Shown: positions 56,121-64,000 of the stretch, in pieces
Layout of the letters: every line of letters begins with the position of its first letter
Numbering within the stretch: the first letter of the stretch is position 1
The notes under the pieces: generated by a model
The model's input: only the letters and a program-made list of their open reading frames with translations
What the model was told of the DNA's origin: nothing
Database searches by the model: none
Position numbers and translations under genes: made by a program
NCBI RefSeq assembly: GCF_038957035.1
Contig: NZ_CP152412.1
Coordinates: forward strand, 7,126,501 to 7,190,500
Reading direction: 5' to 3'
Length of the DNA stretch: 64,000 bases
Source of the DNA: Bradyrhizobium sp. B097
Lineage (GTDB): Bacteria; Pseudomonadota; Alphaproteobacteria; Rhizobiales; Xanthobacteraceae

Positions 56121-57656
56121 GTGGCGAAGAATATTGTGATCTATTCGGACGGCACCGGCCAAGACGGCGGCGTGCGCCCCGAGCAGCGGGTCAGCAATGT
56201 CTACAAGATGTATCGCGCATCGCGGACAGGACCAGAGAATCCCATCGATCCTCATAAGCAAGTGGCATTCTACGACCCGGGGCTCGGCACCGACATCGGA
56301 GCGACCGCCCTGAGCGCCCCGTGGCGCTTCATCCAGAAACTGCTCGGTTCGGTCATCGGCAACGGTATCGTCAAAAATATCGCCGATTGTTATGCCTTCA
56401 TCATCAACCACTACGAACCCGGTGATCGGGTATTCCTCATCGGCTTCAGTCGGGGTGCCTACACCGTCCGCAGCCTGGCGAATCTGCTCATGTTATGCGG
56501 GGTGCCGACGAAGACCCCGACGGGTCCCCTGATGCGCTTCCGAAAGCAGGTGGACGACATCGCCATTGAGGCGGTCACAGTGGTGCTCGAGCATGGCGCC
56601 GGGTATCCCCGCGCTCAGTACGCAGCCGAACGCGAAGAACAGGCTCGGCGATTTCGCGAGAAGTATGGATCGGACGGAGACTTCAACTCCAACGTGGCTC
56701 CCTACTTCATCGGCGTCTTCGACACGGTGGCCTCGCTGGGGGCCAAGGGCCTTCGTCGTTTTGTCATCCAAGCCGGACTCGCATTGGCTTTTACTGTCAC
56801 AGTTGCCTTGGTTGCGGCATTCCCGGCCCTCCTTGTGGCGTGGCTCGTCGAAAGATGGCTCCCATTCTGGCCGACTTGGTGGGGTCTGCTCGCTCTCACG
56901 GTAGTCGGTCTCGGTGGCTACTGGATGTACCGTCAGAAGCAATCGCGCCTCAAGGTTATCCGCGACTTTCCGAATCCTGGAGATCCTCCGCGCGAGCACT
57001 ACGCAGAGTGGAAGGACGAGAACTTCGACCGCCTGCTAAGCGTCTACGTGCGTTTCGGCCGTGCCGCGAACGCGATCGACGAGAACCGGAAGGATTTCCA
57101 GCGAGTGCCGTGGGGCACTGTCGCCGACGATCCGGCGGCTAAGCCGAACGCCGAAGGACCGCCCAAATTGGTGCAGATGTGGTTCGCGGGCAATCACTCC
57201 GACATCGGCGGTAGCTATCCCGAAGCGGAGTCAAGGCTCTCGGACAACGCCCTCGCCTGGATGATTGAAGAGGTTACCTCCATACCCGACGGCCTGACGC
57301 TTGGTCCCGTGTTCGTGAACGGCACCAAGCTGGAGAACACCGGCGGCGCTGGCACCCCTTCGAACCTTTACCCTCACCATGACGGTGTCCAGCATTGCGA
57401 ACTCGCAGGGATGCGAGACACCATCGATGGGTACGTGGAGAGATTGCCGCGTTGGATGAAATGGCTCCGTGGGTGGCTTAGCCGCCTCAATTGGGAGGAG
57501 GAAATCCGGAAGATACCGCATGACGCTCGCGTCCATCTTTCCGTCAGGGAACGGTTCAAATTGGACGAAGTGACCCAGTGTGCCGGACAAGGCCCATACA
57601 GGCCTGAGTCCATGAGGCATCACGACGAGTTCAAGATCAACTATCCGCCCTCGTAA
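56121..57656 (+). CDS. DUF2235 (Tle1-like) alpha/beta hydrolase with membrane hairpin
   Basis: A 511-residue phospholipase-type hydrolase. The nucleophile motif GFSRG has Ser110, a likely acid is Asp201 in VFDTVAS, and His359 in FAGNHSDIGG completes the triad. This is the DUF2235 arrangement found in T6SS Tle1 lipases and in stand-alone bacterial proteins. Two hydrophobic segments (about 215-243 and 250-270) are inserted between acid and His. It starts with GTG after GGAGG and follows the coiled-coil membrane protein gene. No T6SS genes are present. Confidence 0.83.
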   Translation: MAKNIVIYSDGTGQDGGVRPEQRVSNVYKMYRASRTGPENPIDPHKQVAFYDPGLGTDIGATALSAPWRFIQKLLGSVIGNGIVKNIADCYAFIINHYEPGDRVFLIGFSRGAYTVRSLANLLMLCGVPTKTPTGPLMRFRKQVDDIAIEAVTVVLEHGAGYPRAQYAAEREEQARRFREKYGSDGDFNSNVAPYFIGVFDTVASLGAKGLRRFVIQAGLALAFTVTVALVAAFPALLVAWLVERWLPFWPTWWGLLALTVVGLGGYWMYRQKQSRLKVIRDFPNPGDPPREHYAEWKDENFDRLLSVYVRFGRAANAIDENRKDFQRVPWGTVADDPAAKPNAEGPPKLVQMWFAGNHSDIGGSYPEAESRLSDNALAWMIEEVTSIPDGLTLGPVFVNGTKLENTGGAGTPSNLYPHHDGVQHCELAGMRDTIDGYVERLPRWMKWLRGWLSRLNWEEEIRKIPHDARVHLSVRERFKLDEVTQCAGQGPYRPESMRHHDEFKINYPPS

Positions 57657-58233
57657 GAGTCGGCCAAGGCCGTAAACGTTGGGAGGCCACTGTGTTAAAA
57701 CGCCTGAACAACTAGACCGGCGTGCATGGTGCCCGACATCGCCCGTGAGGTCAGCCGCCCTCCCCGTCTGGATCAGTTGTCTATGCGTCGCATCATACCT
57801 GCCGGGATCAAACCACGGAATTCAGTTGCCGCGGCGGCCCTTGTCGCGCCTCGTGCGGTTCGCTGCGCCCGTCAGGTTAGATCACACGTGGCTGGCAGAG
57901 TCGCGCAAACCAGCGGAACGGCATCCGGCGGAAAGTCCCGTCGAACCAGACTTCGCGTTGTCGGCGACACGAGGTAACCGTGATCAACCGATTGAGCAAG
58001 GTACGCGCCTGACCTGCGCAACCAGTGATATCTGACGGATCGCCCGCCTTTATCCGCCCTGCATAGCAGCCAGTTGCGGAATGCCGGCGACCCTTGAGAG
58101 GCGGGTTTGCGGGTGTTTCCTCCCTGGTTCGGATCGGTAGATGAGAAGCCGTCAGAGGGGCGACCTCATCAGTATAGCAGTGCCGTTGAGGGCTCAATAT
58201 CCGGTCACGGTTTCGATCCAGGAAAAGGAGGTC
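57657..58233. other. no supportable gene
   Basis: About 580 bases between the DUF2235 gene and the convergent M24 gene. Only short overlapping ORFs are seen. Confidence 0.4.
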
Positions 58234-59412
58234 CTAAATCGCCGCCTCGGGAAGGTGCTCTGGCGAAACACAGGTGATGATATCAGCCCCCTGAGCCGTA
58301 ATGACGGCAACCTCCTCAACCTGGTAGACGCCGCCATCAATCTCATACTTCGGTTCAACGTGGATGATCATCCCTTCCCGCAGGATTTCATCAGAGTTCG
58401 GGGAGATCGAGGGTGGCTCTGTCAGATTGCTGCCAGAACCATGCCCTACCCGGGATGCGAAGGATGTGAAAGCAGCAGGCAGGCCCAGCGACGACTGCTG
58501 CGCGTGGTTCTCGAACACCTCGTAGGCTTCGCGACCTGTCATACCGGCTCGAAGGCTGGAGAGGGTCGACACCGTCATTGCCCGAACCTCTTGATAGCGT
58601 GCCTGTTCCTCGGCAGTAACCTTGCCGGCCTTGGCAATCCGGTTCACGTCGGACAGAGATCCGTTAACCTCGCAGCCCATGTCCACCCAAATGAAGTCGT
58701 CAGCGGCAAGGGCGCGATCGGTTGGCGGCAGGCTGTAGGCAAAACTGCCGCGACCAAACCTGACCGGAAGCCATGGCACGGAGCTCGCTCCCTTCTCGAT
58801 CATTCTCACGGTCAAACGCCGGGCAAATTCAACCTCGGTATCACCCAGCCGCAGGTCCGCGAGGCATTCCATGAAAGTTGACGTGGCGACCTCAAGGGCC
58901 GCCTTCTTCTGCTCGATTTCGGTTGGAGATTTCACTGCCCGCAATGCCCAGACGCAATCGCCCCCCTCAATCAGCTTCACGCCAGGGAACTTTTCCTTGA
59001 TGCCGTCAACGAGGGTCAGGGAGCCGAGACCAAAGCACTCGAATCCGTAATCAATCGCGATGGTCTTAGGATTGTATCGCTCAGATGCGCCGGTAACCGC
59101 GTCGACGAACTCCGGCGTGAATCCACGGTATGTCACATGCTCAACCAAATGAGGAACCTCTTTGGTCAACTTCAGTGGCAGAGCTTCAACGGTCGAGGAA
59201 ACGATAATGGCGGCTTTGTCCTCTCTCGGGATCAGCAGTGCCATCGGGCGGGCCTTGGAGATCCAGAACAGTGATTTATAGCCTGAAAAATACTCGAAAT
59301 TCGCCTGATCCGTTATCAGAAACATGTCGATCGATTGCTCGGCCATTGCCTGTTTCAGGCTGAGTATTCTGGATTCGTACTCTGCCGCCTTTACCTGAAG
59401 ACCGGTGCTCAT
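58234..59412 (-). CDS. M24-family metallohydrolase (Xaa-Pro peptidase/creatinase fold)
   Basis: A 392-residue enzyme. The N-domain has FEYFSGYKSLFWISKARPMA. The catalytic domain keeps all metal ligands: Asp in WVDMG, Asp in LSDVNR, His in VGHGSGSNLTEPPS, Glu in HVEPKY and Glu in VEEVAVIT. The ATG at 59412 is preferred over 59430, because the latter would sit almost at the predicted transcription start. An ATACTAGGTAT operator is just upstream. It is the last gene of the second catabolic locus, after the ferredoxin reductase gene. Confidence 0.85.
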   Translation of the reverse strand: MSTGLQVKAAEYESRILSLKQAMAEQSIDMFLITDQANFEYFSGYKSLFWISKARPMALLIPREDKAAIIVSSTVEALPLKLTKEVPHLVEHVTYRGFTPEFVDAVTGASERYNPKTIAIDYGFECFGLGSLTLVDGIKEKFPGVKLIEGGDCVWALRAVKSPTEIEQKKAALEVATSTFMECLADLRLGDTEVEFARRLTVRMIEKGASSVPWLPVRFGRGSFAYSLPPTDRALAADDFIWVDMGCEVNGSLSDVNRIAKAGKVTAEEQARYQEVRAMTVSTLSSLRAGMTGREAYEVFENHAQQSSLGLPAAFTSFASRVGHGSGSNLTEPPSISPNSDEILREGMIIHVEPKYEIDGGVYQVEEVAVITAQGADIITCVSPEHLPEAAI

Positions 59413-59444
59413 GCTGCCATCATCCGTCATGAATCATACTTAAT

Positions 59445-59455
59445 ATACCTAGTAT
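59445..59455. promoter_or_regulatory. ATACCTAGTAT operator in M24 promoter
   Basis: Identical to the 11-bp site at 41676-41686. On the minus strand TTGCAA (59469-59474) lies 13 bases upstream of it, the same distance as TTGACG at 41700-41705 in the other M24 promoter. Both have TAGGTA as the -10 hexamer inside the site. Confidence 0.65.
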
Positions 59456-59696
59456 GGATTCCTTTCGGTTGCAACTCAAGGAAAAAGAGGTCAGGAAATG
59501 ACTCCTGAGTCCACGAAGCAGATCAATGCAGCAAATCGGTCGGCCGCCATCGTCGGCGCTTCGCGTCAGCCTTCTGTTTGAGTGCCTTCGGTCGGAACCT
59601 GGCACCCGCCTGCCGCTGCGGCGCGTCCAGACTTTTGTAAGAGCGTCGATCCCACCATGGGCGGCTGCTTGAAGGATGCCGACAGCCACACCGATA

Positions 59697-60926
59697 TCAT
59701 CGCGAAATACTGAAGCGCTTCAAAACCGCCGAGATATCGAAATCGACATCCTGCAAATCCCGCTTCGTGATTTTCTCACGAGACAGGAGCCGACGCGCCG
59801 ATACATGCTCGCGCGGCCGATTTACGCTCTCCACACAGACACAGGTATCGTCCCGAAAATGAAAGACGGAGAGGTCAGATGTGGTTCCAGGGCGCACGAT
59901 GCTCTCGGTCGCACCGAACGGAAGTCCGGCAATTTGAAGCTTGAGGTCGTATTGATCCGACCAGAACCACGGCAGAGCATCATAAGCCCTGTCGACGCCC
60001 GCGATGACCGCCCCTGCCACCCGCGACTGGTCAGTCGCGTTCTGAACGGACTCCAGTCGGGCATCGCCTGAATTGAACGGCCCCCGGAACAGTGCGCAAT
60101 CGCCGGCAGCAAATACGTTTGGCCGGCTCGTGCGCGACCGCGAATCGACGACGATACCATTCTTGCTGAACAGGCCGAGTTGCCCGGCCAATTCCAGGTT
60201 CGGGACCGATCCGATCCCGACAATGACAGCATCTGCGTGAAGAGCCGTTCCATCGTCCAGCAACACCTGGTGGACGAGCCCGCTTTCGCCGACGAGCGAG
60301 CGTACCGTGCGGGACGTGAGCAGTCTGACCCCTCGGCCGGCGTGGACCGAGGACAGAAAACAGGACAACTCCGGAGCAACAACGCGTGCAAGGACCCGAT
60401 CAGCCGCTTCCACGACCGTGACCTGCTTCTGCAGCTCCATGAGCGCCGAAGCCACCTCCAGACCGATAAAACCGGCGCCGATGATGACAACTTTTTCCGC
60501 CTCCGCTGTCGCGGCCTTAAGCAGACGGGCATCAGCGATGGAGCGAAGGTAATAAACATTTCCAAGATCGGCGCCTGCACATGCGAGCGCTCGTGGACGC
60601 GCACCGACTGCGAGCACCAGGGTATCAAAGGCGATTTGTGCACCATTCGAAAGTTCGGCCCTGTTCCTTCCGGGTTCAAGGCAGACAACTTTCGTATTCA
60701 GCATGAATTCGATCCTGTTTGTCGAGTAGAAGGCGGCCGCCTTGAGAGGCATCGCCTCATCCGAATGCCCCTTGAGATAGGCCTTGGAGAGCGGGGGGCG
60801 ATGGTAGGGTAGCGCCGCCTCCTCGCTCACGATGACGATGTCTTCGCCGTACCCGCTTTCGCGCGCTTGCGACGCAACTTCAGCCGCGGCGTAGGATCCG
60901 CCGACAATCAGCAACTTCTGGCGCAT
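59697..60926 (-). CDS. ferredoxin reductase (putidaredoxin reductase type)
   Basis: A 409-residue FAD/NADH oxidoreductase. The N-terminal FAD motif is LLIVGGSYAAAEVA, the NADH motif VVIIGAGFIGLEVASALMEL, and the second FAD motif VFAAGDCALFRG, followed by the reductase C-terminal domain. This type passes electrons from NADH to a 2Fe-2S ferredoxin. It starts 85 bases after ferredoxin copy 2 and completes a class I P450 system. It is the only such reductase in the window, so it may also serve P450 copy 1. Confidence 0.92.
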   Translation of the reverse strand: MRQKLLIVGGSYAAAEVASQARESGYGEDIVIVSEEAALPYHRPPLSKAYLKGHSDEAMPLKAAAFYSTNRIEFMLNTKVVCLEPGRNRAELSNGAQIAFDTLVLAVGARPRALACAGADLGNVYYLRSIADARLLKAATAEAEKVVIIGAGFIGLEVASALMELQKQVTVVEAADRVLARVVAPELSCFLSSVHAGRGVRLLTSRTVRSLVGESGLVHQVLLDDGTALHADAVIVGIGSVPNLELAGQLGLFSKNGIVVDSRSRTSRPNVFAAGDCALFRGPFNSGDARLESVQNATDQSRVAGAVIAGVDRAYDALPWFWSDQYDLKLQIAGLPFGATESIVRPGTTSDLSVFHFRDDTCVCVESVNRPREHVSARRLLSREKITKRDLQDVDFDISAVLKRFSISR

Positions 60927-61010
60927 GGCTTCCTGGTATGGAACGCTTGCAGATACATTGGCCGGATCGACTGGTCCGGAATTTAGGGACGCTTCGTCGA
61001 GGCCGGTCGG

Positions 61011-61331
61011 CTACGCGAATTCAGAGCCGGGCGCGAGCGTGACGGCGAGGCCATCCAGATCTTCGGTCAGCTCGATCTGGCATGACAGCCTTGAGTTCTC
61101 CTGCCGCTGCTCGACGACGTCCAGCATCGCATCCTCAAAATCAGCGGCAGGCTTGAGCTTTCCCAGCCAGCCATCGTCGACATAGACATGACAGGTTCCG
61201 CAGGATGCACATCCGCCGCATTGCGCGGTCAGGTTCAGCCCCGCCCCGCGAATGGCGAGCATCAGCGTCGGCTCGGATACGTCATTGAGTTCGACCAACC
61301 GGCCTTCATGGTCGCAAACCAGCAGTTTCAT
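61011..61331 (-). CDS. 2Fe-2S ferredoxin (putidaredoxin type), copy 2
   Basis: A 106-residue ferredoxin with Cys38, Cys44, Cys47 and Cys84. It is identical to the copy at 32461-32781 except for Gln at residue 77. It lies between P450 copy 2 (12-base gap) and the ferredoxin reductase, as expected for a three-component monooxygenase. Confidence 0.93.
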   Translation of the reverse strand: MKLLVCDHEGRLVELNDVSEPTLMLAIRGAGLNLTAQCGGCASCGTCHVYVDDGWLGKLKPAADFEDAMLDVVEQRQENSRLSCQIELTEDLDGLAVTLAPGSEFA

Positions 61332-61343
61332 CGATGGAAGTCC

Positions 61344-62573
61344 CTAGAACACGACGTGCAACGGGCCGTAGGAGCGGTGGGAGAAAGCCCGGAATGTTGG
61401 CGGCTCCTTCGCCGGATCGAGACGCAGGTTCGGCAGGCGCGCAATCAGGGCCTTCAGGGTTTCCCGGATCAGAAGCCTCGCCAGATGCATGCCGAGGCAA
61501 ATTCGCGGACCGACGTTGAATGCCAGGTGATCCGTGGGCGGCGTCCGCTTCAGGTCGGCCATGTGCGGGCAGGCAAAATGCTCTGGGTCCCGGTTTGCGG
61601 CGGCGTGCAGCAGGCAGATGATGTCGTCCTTTTTGATTTCCACACCTGCAAGGGTCACGTCCCGGTTGGCCTTTCTGAACCGCCACTGCACCGATCCGAA
61701 GAGCCGCAGGACTTCCTCGACGAACGCGTTGAGGGTGCCTTCCTGGTCGCGCGTCACGGCGTCGTGCAGGCCGGGATCGGACAGGAACAGGTAGATCGCA
61801 TTGGCGATGGCGTTCGCGGTCGTCTCGCCCGCACCGATCACCAGCTCCCGCACGATCCCGACGAGATGGTCGACCCCCACCTCGCCATACTCGGCCTCGG
61901 CCCGGGTCCAGAGCTCGCTGATCAGATCGTTGCCCCGCCTGTCCTTTCGCTCGAGGATCAACGGCACGAACAGCCTGTTCAGTTCGGCGGATGCCCGCAG
62001 TGCCTTCCGGTTCAGTTCGTCATTGGCGTACTTCACACCGAGGCTGGCAACGATATCCTTATGCCATTGCGAGACATCGGCCATCAGCGCGTCGTCTTTC
62101 CAGGGAAGCCCGAAAAGCGAGCCCATGACGCGGTTCGGCACCTCAAAGGCAAGCTGGGAGGCGAGCTCGGCGCTTCCCTTTCCGGCAAAGAGGTCGATCA
62201 GGTGGTTGACCGCAGGCAGCACATGTCCGACGCGATAGGCAGGCATGTGCGCAGGGCTCAGAAGCTTCAGATAGAAGCGGCGCATGCGCGCATGCTCTTC
62301 CCCGACCAGTGAGGAGACACCCGTCCTGGCGAGATCGCCCTTGATCTCGAACGTCACGGCGGGCGCATCGACGGGCAGGATCCGGTATGTCGCCTCGTCG
62401 GTCTCGATCGCCCTGCAGATATCGTAGCTCAGCACGAGCCAGCTATCCATGCCGGGATCCCAAACGACCTTCCCTCGCCTGCGCAACTCGTCATAGGTCG
62501 AAAACGGATCCCGCTCGGCAAGCGAGACCATCGACCACTCGGCGGAAGACGGCAAAATCGAAGCAGTGCTCAT
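61344..62573 (-). CDS. cytochrome P450, copy 2
   Basis: A 409-residue P450 with the same motifs as copy 1 (GAGETT at 247-252, ExxR at 287-290, haem Cys359). It carries Val16, Glu20, Asp211, Val311 and Ala388 where copy 1 has Leu, Asp, Asn, Ala and Thr. The frame extends upstream to 62609, but identity between the copies ends exactly at the ATG at 62573, which supports that start. It lies upstream of its ferredoxin and reductase. Confidence 0.93.
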   Translation of the reverse strand: MSTASILPSSAEWSMVSLAERDPFSTYDELRRRGKVVWDPGMDSWLVLSYDICRAIETDEATYRILPVDAPAVTFEIKGDLARTGVSSLVGEEHARMRRFYLKLLSPAHMPAYRVGHVLPAVNHLIDLFAGKGSAELASQLAFEVPNRVMGSLFGLPWKDDALMADVSQWHKDIVASLGVKYANDELNRKALRASAELNRLFVPLILERKDRRGNDLISELWTRAEAEYGEVGVDHLVGIVRELVIGAGETTANAIANAIYLFLSDPGLHDAVTRDQEGTLNAFVEEVLRLFGSVQWRFRKANRDVTLAGVEIKKDDIICLLHAAANRDPEHFACPHMADLKRTPPTDHLAFNVGPRICLGMHLARLLIRETLKALIARLPNLRLDPAKEPPTFRAFSHRSYGPLHVVF

Positions 62574-62892
62574 ATTAAGGTGCCTTGTTCCGAAGTCTTT
62601 GCGTCGCAAACGTTTGGTTGCCGCTCAGGACGCCGGACGCTTGGTGTATACTCCACGGTCGGTGATGAAAGCGCTGCATTTCAGGGCCGATTCTGCAATA
62701 TTCCTTCATTCGGGATGTTGTGCAGACGATGAACTGCAGGGCAGGACTCCCTGCCCTTGGGTGGTGTGTGACGCCCGCATCCCCGCGCGCACCGCCAATT
62801 GCCACTCGATGCAGACCGCCGCGACAAAGCGTGCAAGCGTCTTTGCGGCGATCCGGCTCCATGAAGCCAACGGGCGCGGGCTGCAAGCGCAC
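62574..62892. other. intergenic region upstream of P450 copy 2
   Basis: About 320 bases with no supportable gene. It differs entirely from the sequence upstream of P450 copy 1. No ATACCTAGTAT site was seen here. Confidence 0.5.
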
Positions 62893-64000
62893 TCAAACCT
62901 CGATAACCGGCAACTTCGCCGGCGCAATCGTGCTCAGGAATTCAGGACCACCCGTCGTGACCCTGAATACTTCCTCCACCTGAAAGACCCCGCCGGCGGC
63001 TTCGAGCTTTGGTTCCACGTGCAGGACGGTATCTTCCTGGATGATATCGGTCGAACCGGCCAAAAGGGACGGAGGCTCCGTCAGTCCGCTTCCCGAGCCA
63101 TGTCCGACGCGCCCCGAGAGGGGAAAATCGGAGAAATTCCTTGCAGACCAAAGTTCGGCGTAAAGCGCGAATGCGTCGTCGCCCGTCATGCCGGGACGAA
63201 TCCCTTCGGCCAGGCGGAGCGTCGTGCTTCTCACCACCTCATAAAGCTTTTCCTGTTCAGGTGTGGCTTTGCCGGCCTTTGCCACGCGGTTCAAGTCGCT
63301 GACCGCGTCGGCACGGCGCACACCCATATCGACCCAGACGAAATCGTCTTTCTGCAGCCTGATGTCCGCGTTTGGCCGGGTATAGGAGAAATCGCCACGT
63401 CCAAAGCGGACAGGAAGCCACTCGACACTGTCTGCGCCGCGACCGATCATCCGCTGCTCAAGCAATTGACCGAACTCGTACTCGCTCACCCCGGGCCGGA
63501 GGCCGGCCAGTCCGTCAAAAAACGAATCCGTCGCAACGTTGCAGGCCGCTCGAATTGATTGAAACTCGTGCTCACTCTTGATCAGGCGCTGGCGCCAGAT
63601 CAGATCGGCCGCATCGACGGGCCGGAACTGATGGGGCGCGGCACGCAGAAGATCGATCAGCATGACCGATCCGCGGCCGAACATGTCGAAACCATAATCA
63701 AAGCCGATTGCCGAACCGCCCGGAAGCCCGTGCAAAAACGTCGCGGCCGCCTGAAGTGCACTGTCGGTGAACCCGTCATAGTAGACAGGGCGCACGTCCG
63801 CATTACGAATCTGGCGCGCGTTGCGCTGCTCAATCCGGGAGATCAGGATCGATACGCCCGGCTGATCGCGCCGAACAATCGCCAGCATCGGACGCGCGTC
63901 CGAAATCCAGTACAGGCTGCGAAATCCCGTGTAGTATTCGAAGTTGTGTCGGGACGTGAGAACCAGCGCCTCAATCGCCGCCCCGGCCATGTTATCCCTA
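62893..64000 (-). CDS. M24-family metallohydrolase (5' end beyond window)
   Basis: At least 369 residues, open to the window edge. By alignment with the M24 proteins at 58234 and 40336, only the first 20-30 residues are missing. The N-domain has FEYYTGFRSLYWISDARPML. Metal ligands are complete: Asp in WVDMG, Asp in VSDLNR, His in VGHGSGSGLTEPPS, Glu in HVEPKL and Glu in VEEVFRVT. It is the first visible gene of the second catabolic locus, upstream of P450 copy 2. Confidence 0.87.
   Translation of the reverse strand, partial: RDNMAGAAIEALVLTSRHNFEYYTGFRSLYWISDARPMLAIVRRDQPGVSILISRIEQRNARQIRNADVRPVYYDGFTDSALQAAATFLHGLPGGSAIGFDYGFDMFGRGSVMLIDLLRAAPHQFRPVDAADLIWRQRLIKSEHEFQSIRAACNVATDSFFDGLAGLRPGVSEYEFGQLLEQRMIGRGADSVEWLPVRFGRGDFSYTRPNADIRLQKDDFVWVDMGVRRADAVSDLNRVAKAGKATPEQEKLYEVVRSTTLRLAEGIRPGMTGDDAFALYAELWSARNFSDFPLSGRVGHGSGSGLTEPPSLLAGSTDIIQEDTVLHVEPKLEAAGGVFQVEEVFRVTTGGPEFLSTIAPAKLPVIEV

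Larger units (their letters stand above)
60922..62573. repeat. duplicated ferredoxin-P450 block, copy 2
   Basis: Matches 32372-34024 almost base for base. Here the block continues into an intact ferredoxin reductase gene, which suggests that this is the parental arrangement. Confidence 0.93.

Overview
The window looks like an accessory region (symbiosis-island or plasmid type) of an alphaproteobacterium close to Bradyrhizobium. The best marker is the porin at 28.7-30.3 kb, whose mature N-terminus follows the Bradyrhizobiaceae Porin_2 pattern. The first half is crowded with insertion sequences and decayed genes. No rRNA, tRNA, CRISPR array or replication gene was recognised.

Layout, 0-20 kb: a SAM methyltransferase; IS110 and a complete IS66 element; an ectoine-hydrolase-like M24 protein that has lost the usual metal ligands; an FadB-type/thiolase/Zn-ribbon acyl-CoA operon; a lone EctB-type diaminobutyrate aminotransferase; and an LLM flavin monooxygenase. 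Remnants of IS66, IS256, IS481 and IS3 elements and of a second LLM monooxygenase lie between them. 20-28.5 kb is a nested mobile structure. A three-recombinase (RIT-type) element sits inside istA of an IS21-family element, and that IS21 element sits, with a perfect 8-bp target duplication, inside an already decaying tyrosine recombinase gene. 28.7-32.2 kb holds the porin and a decayed formaldehyde-detoxification pair (class III ADH and gfa).

32.4-49.7 kb is a catabolic region. It has an EhuABCD-like amino-acid-type ABC transporter, a ferredoxin-P450 pair, an MmgE/PrpD protein, an M24 hydrolase, a second EhuB-like binding protein, an EutE/DoeB-like deacylase, a threonine synthase-like enzyme, kbl-tdh, a homoserine dehydrogenase without an ACT domain, and an XRE-cupin regulator. 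50.2-57.7 kb carries small hypothetical genes of the type seen on integrative elements and a membrane protein/DUF2235 lipase pair. 58.2-64 kb repeats the catabolic theme: an M24 hydrolase, a ferredoxin reductase, a near-identical second copy of the ferredoxin-P450 cassette, and a fourth M24 hydrolase cut by the window end.

Working model (inference): the transporter imports a small ectoine-like or N-acylated amino compound. P450/ferredoxin/reductase, M24 and M14 enzymes open or deacylate it. The amino-acid enzymes then move the C4 skeleton (aspartate semialdehyde, homoserine or threonine level) to glycine and acetyl-CoA. Shared promoter/operator motifs (TTGACAT-N7-ATACCT and ATACCTAGTAT) upstream of the transporter, binding-protein and M24 genes in both loci support one regulon. 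The substrate cannot be named from sequence alone.
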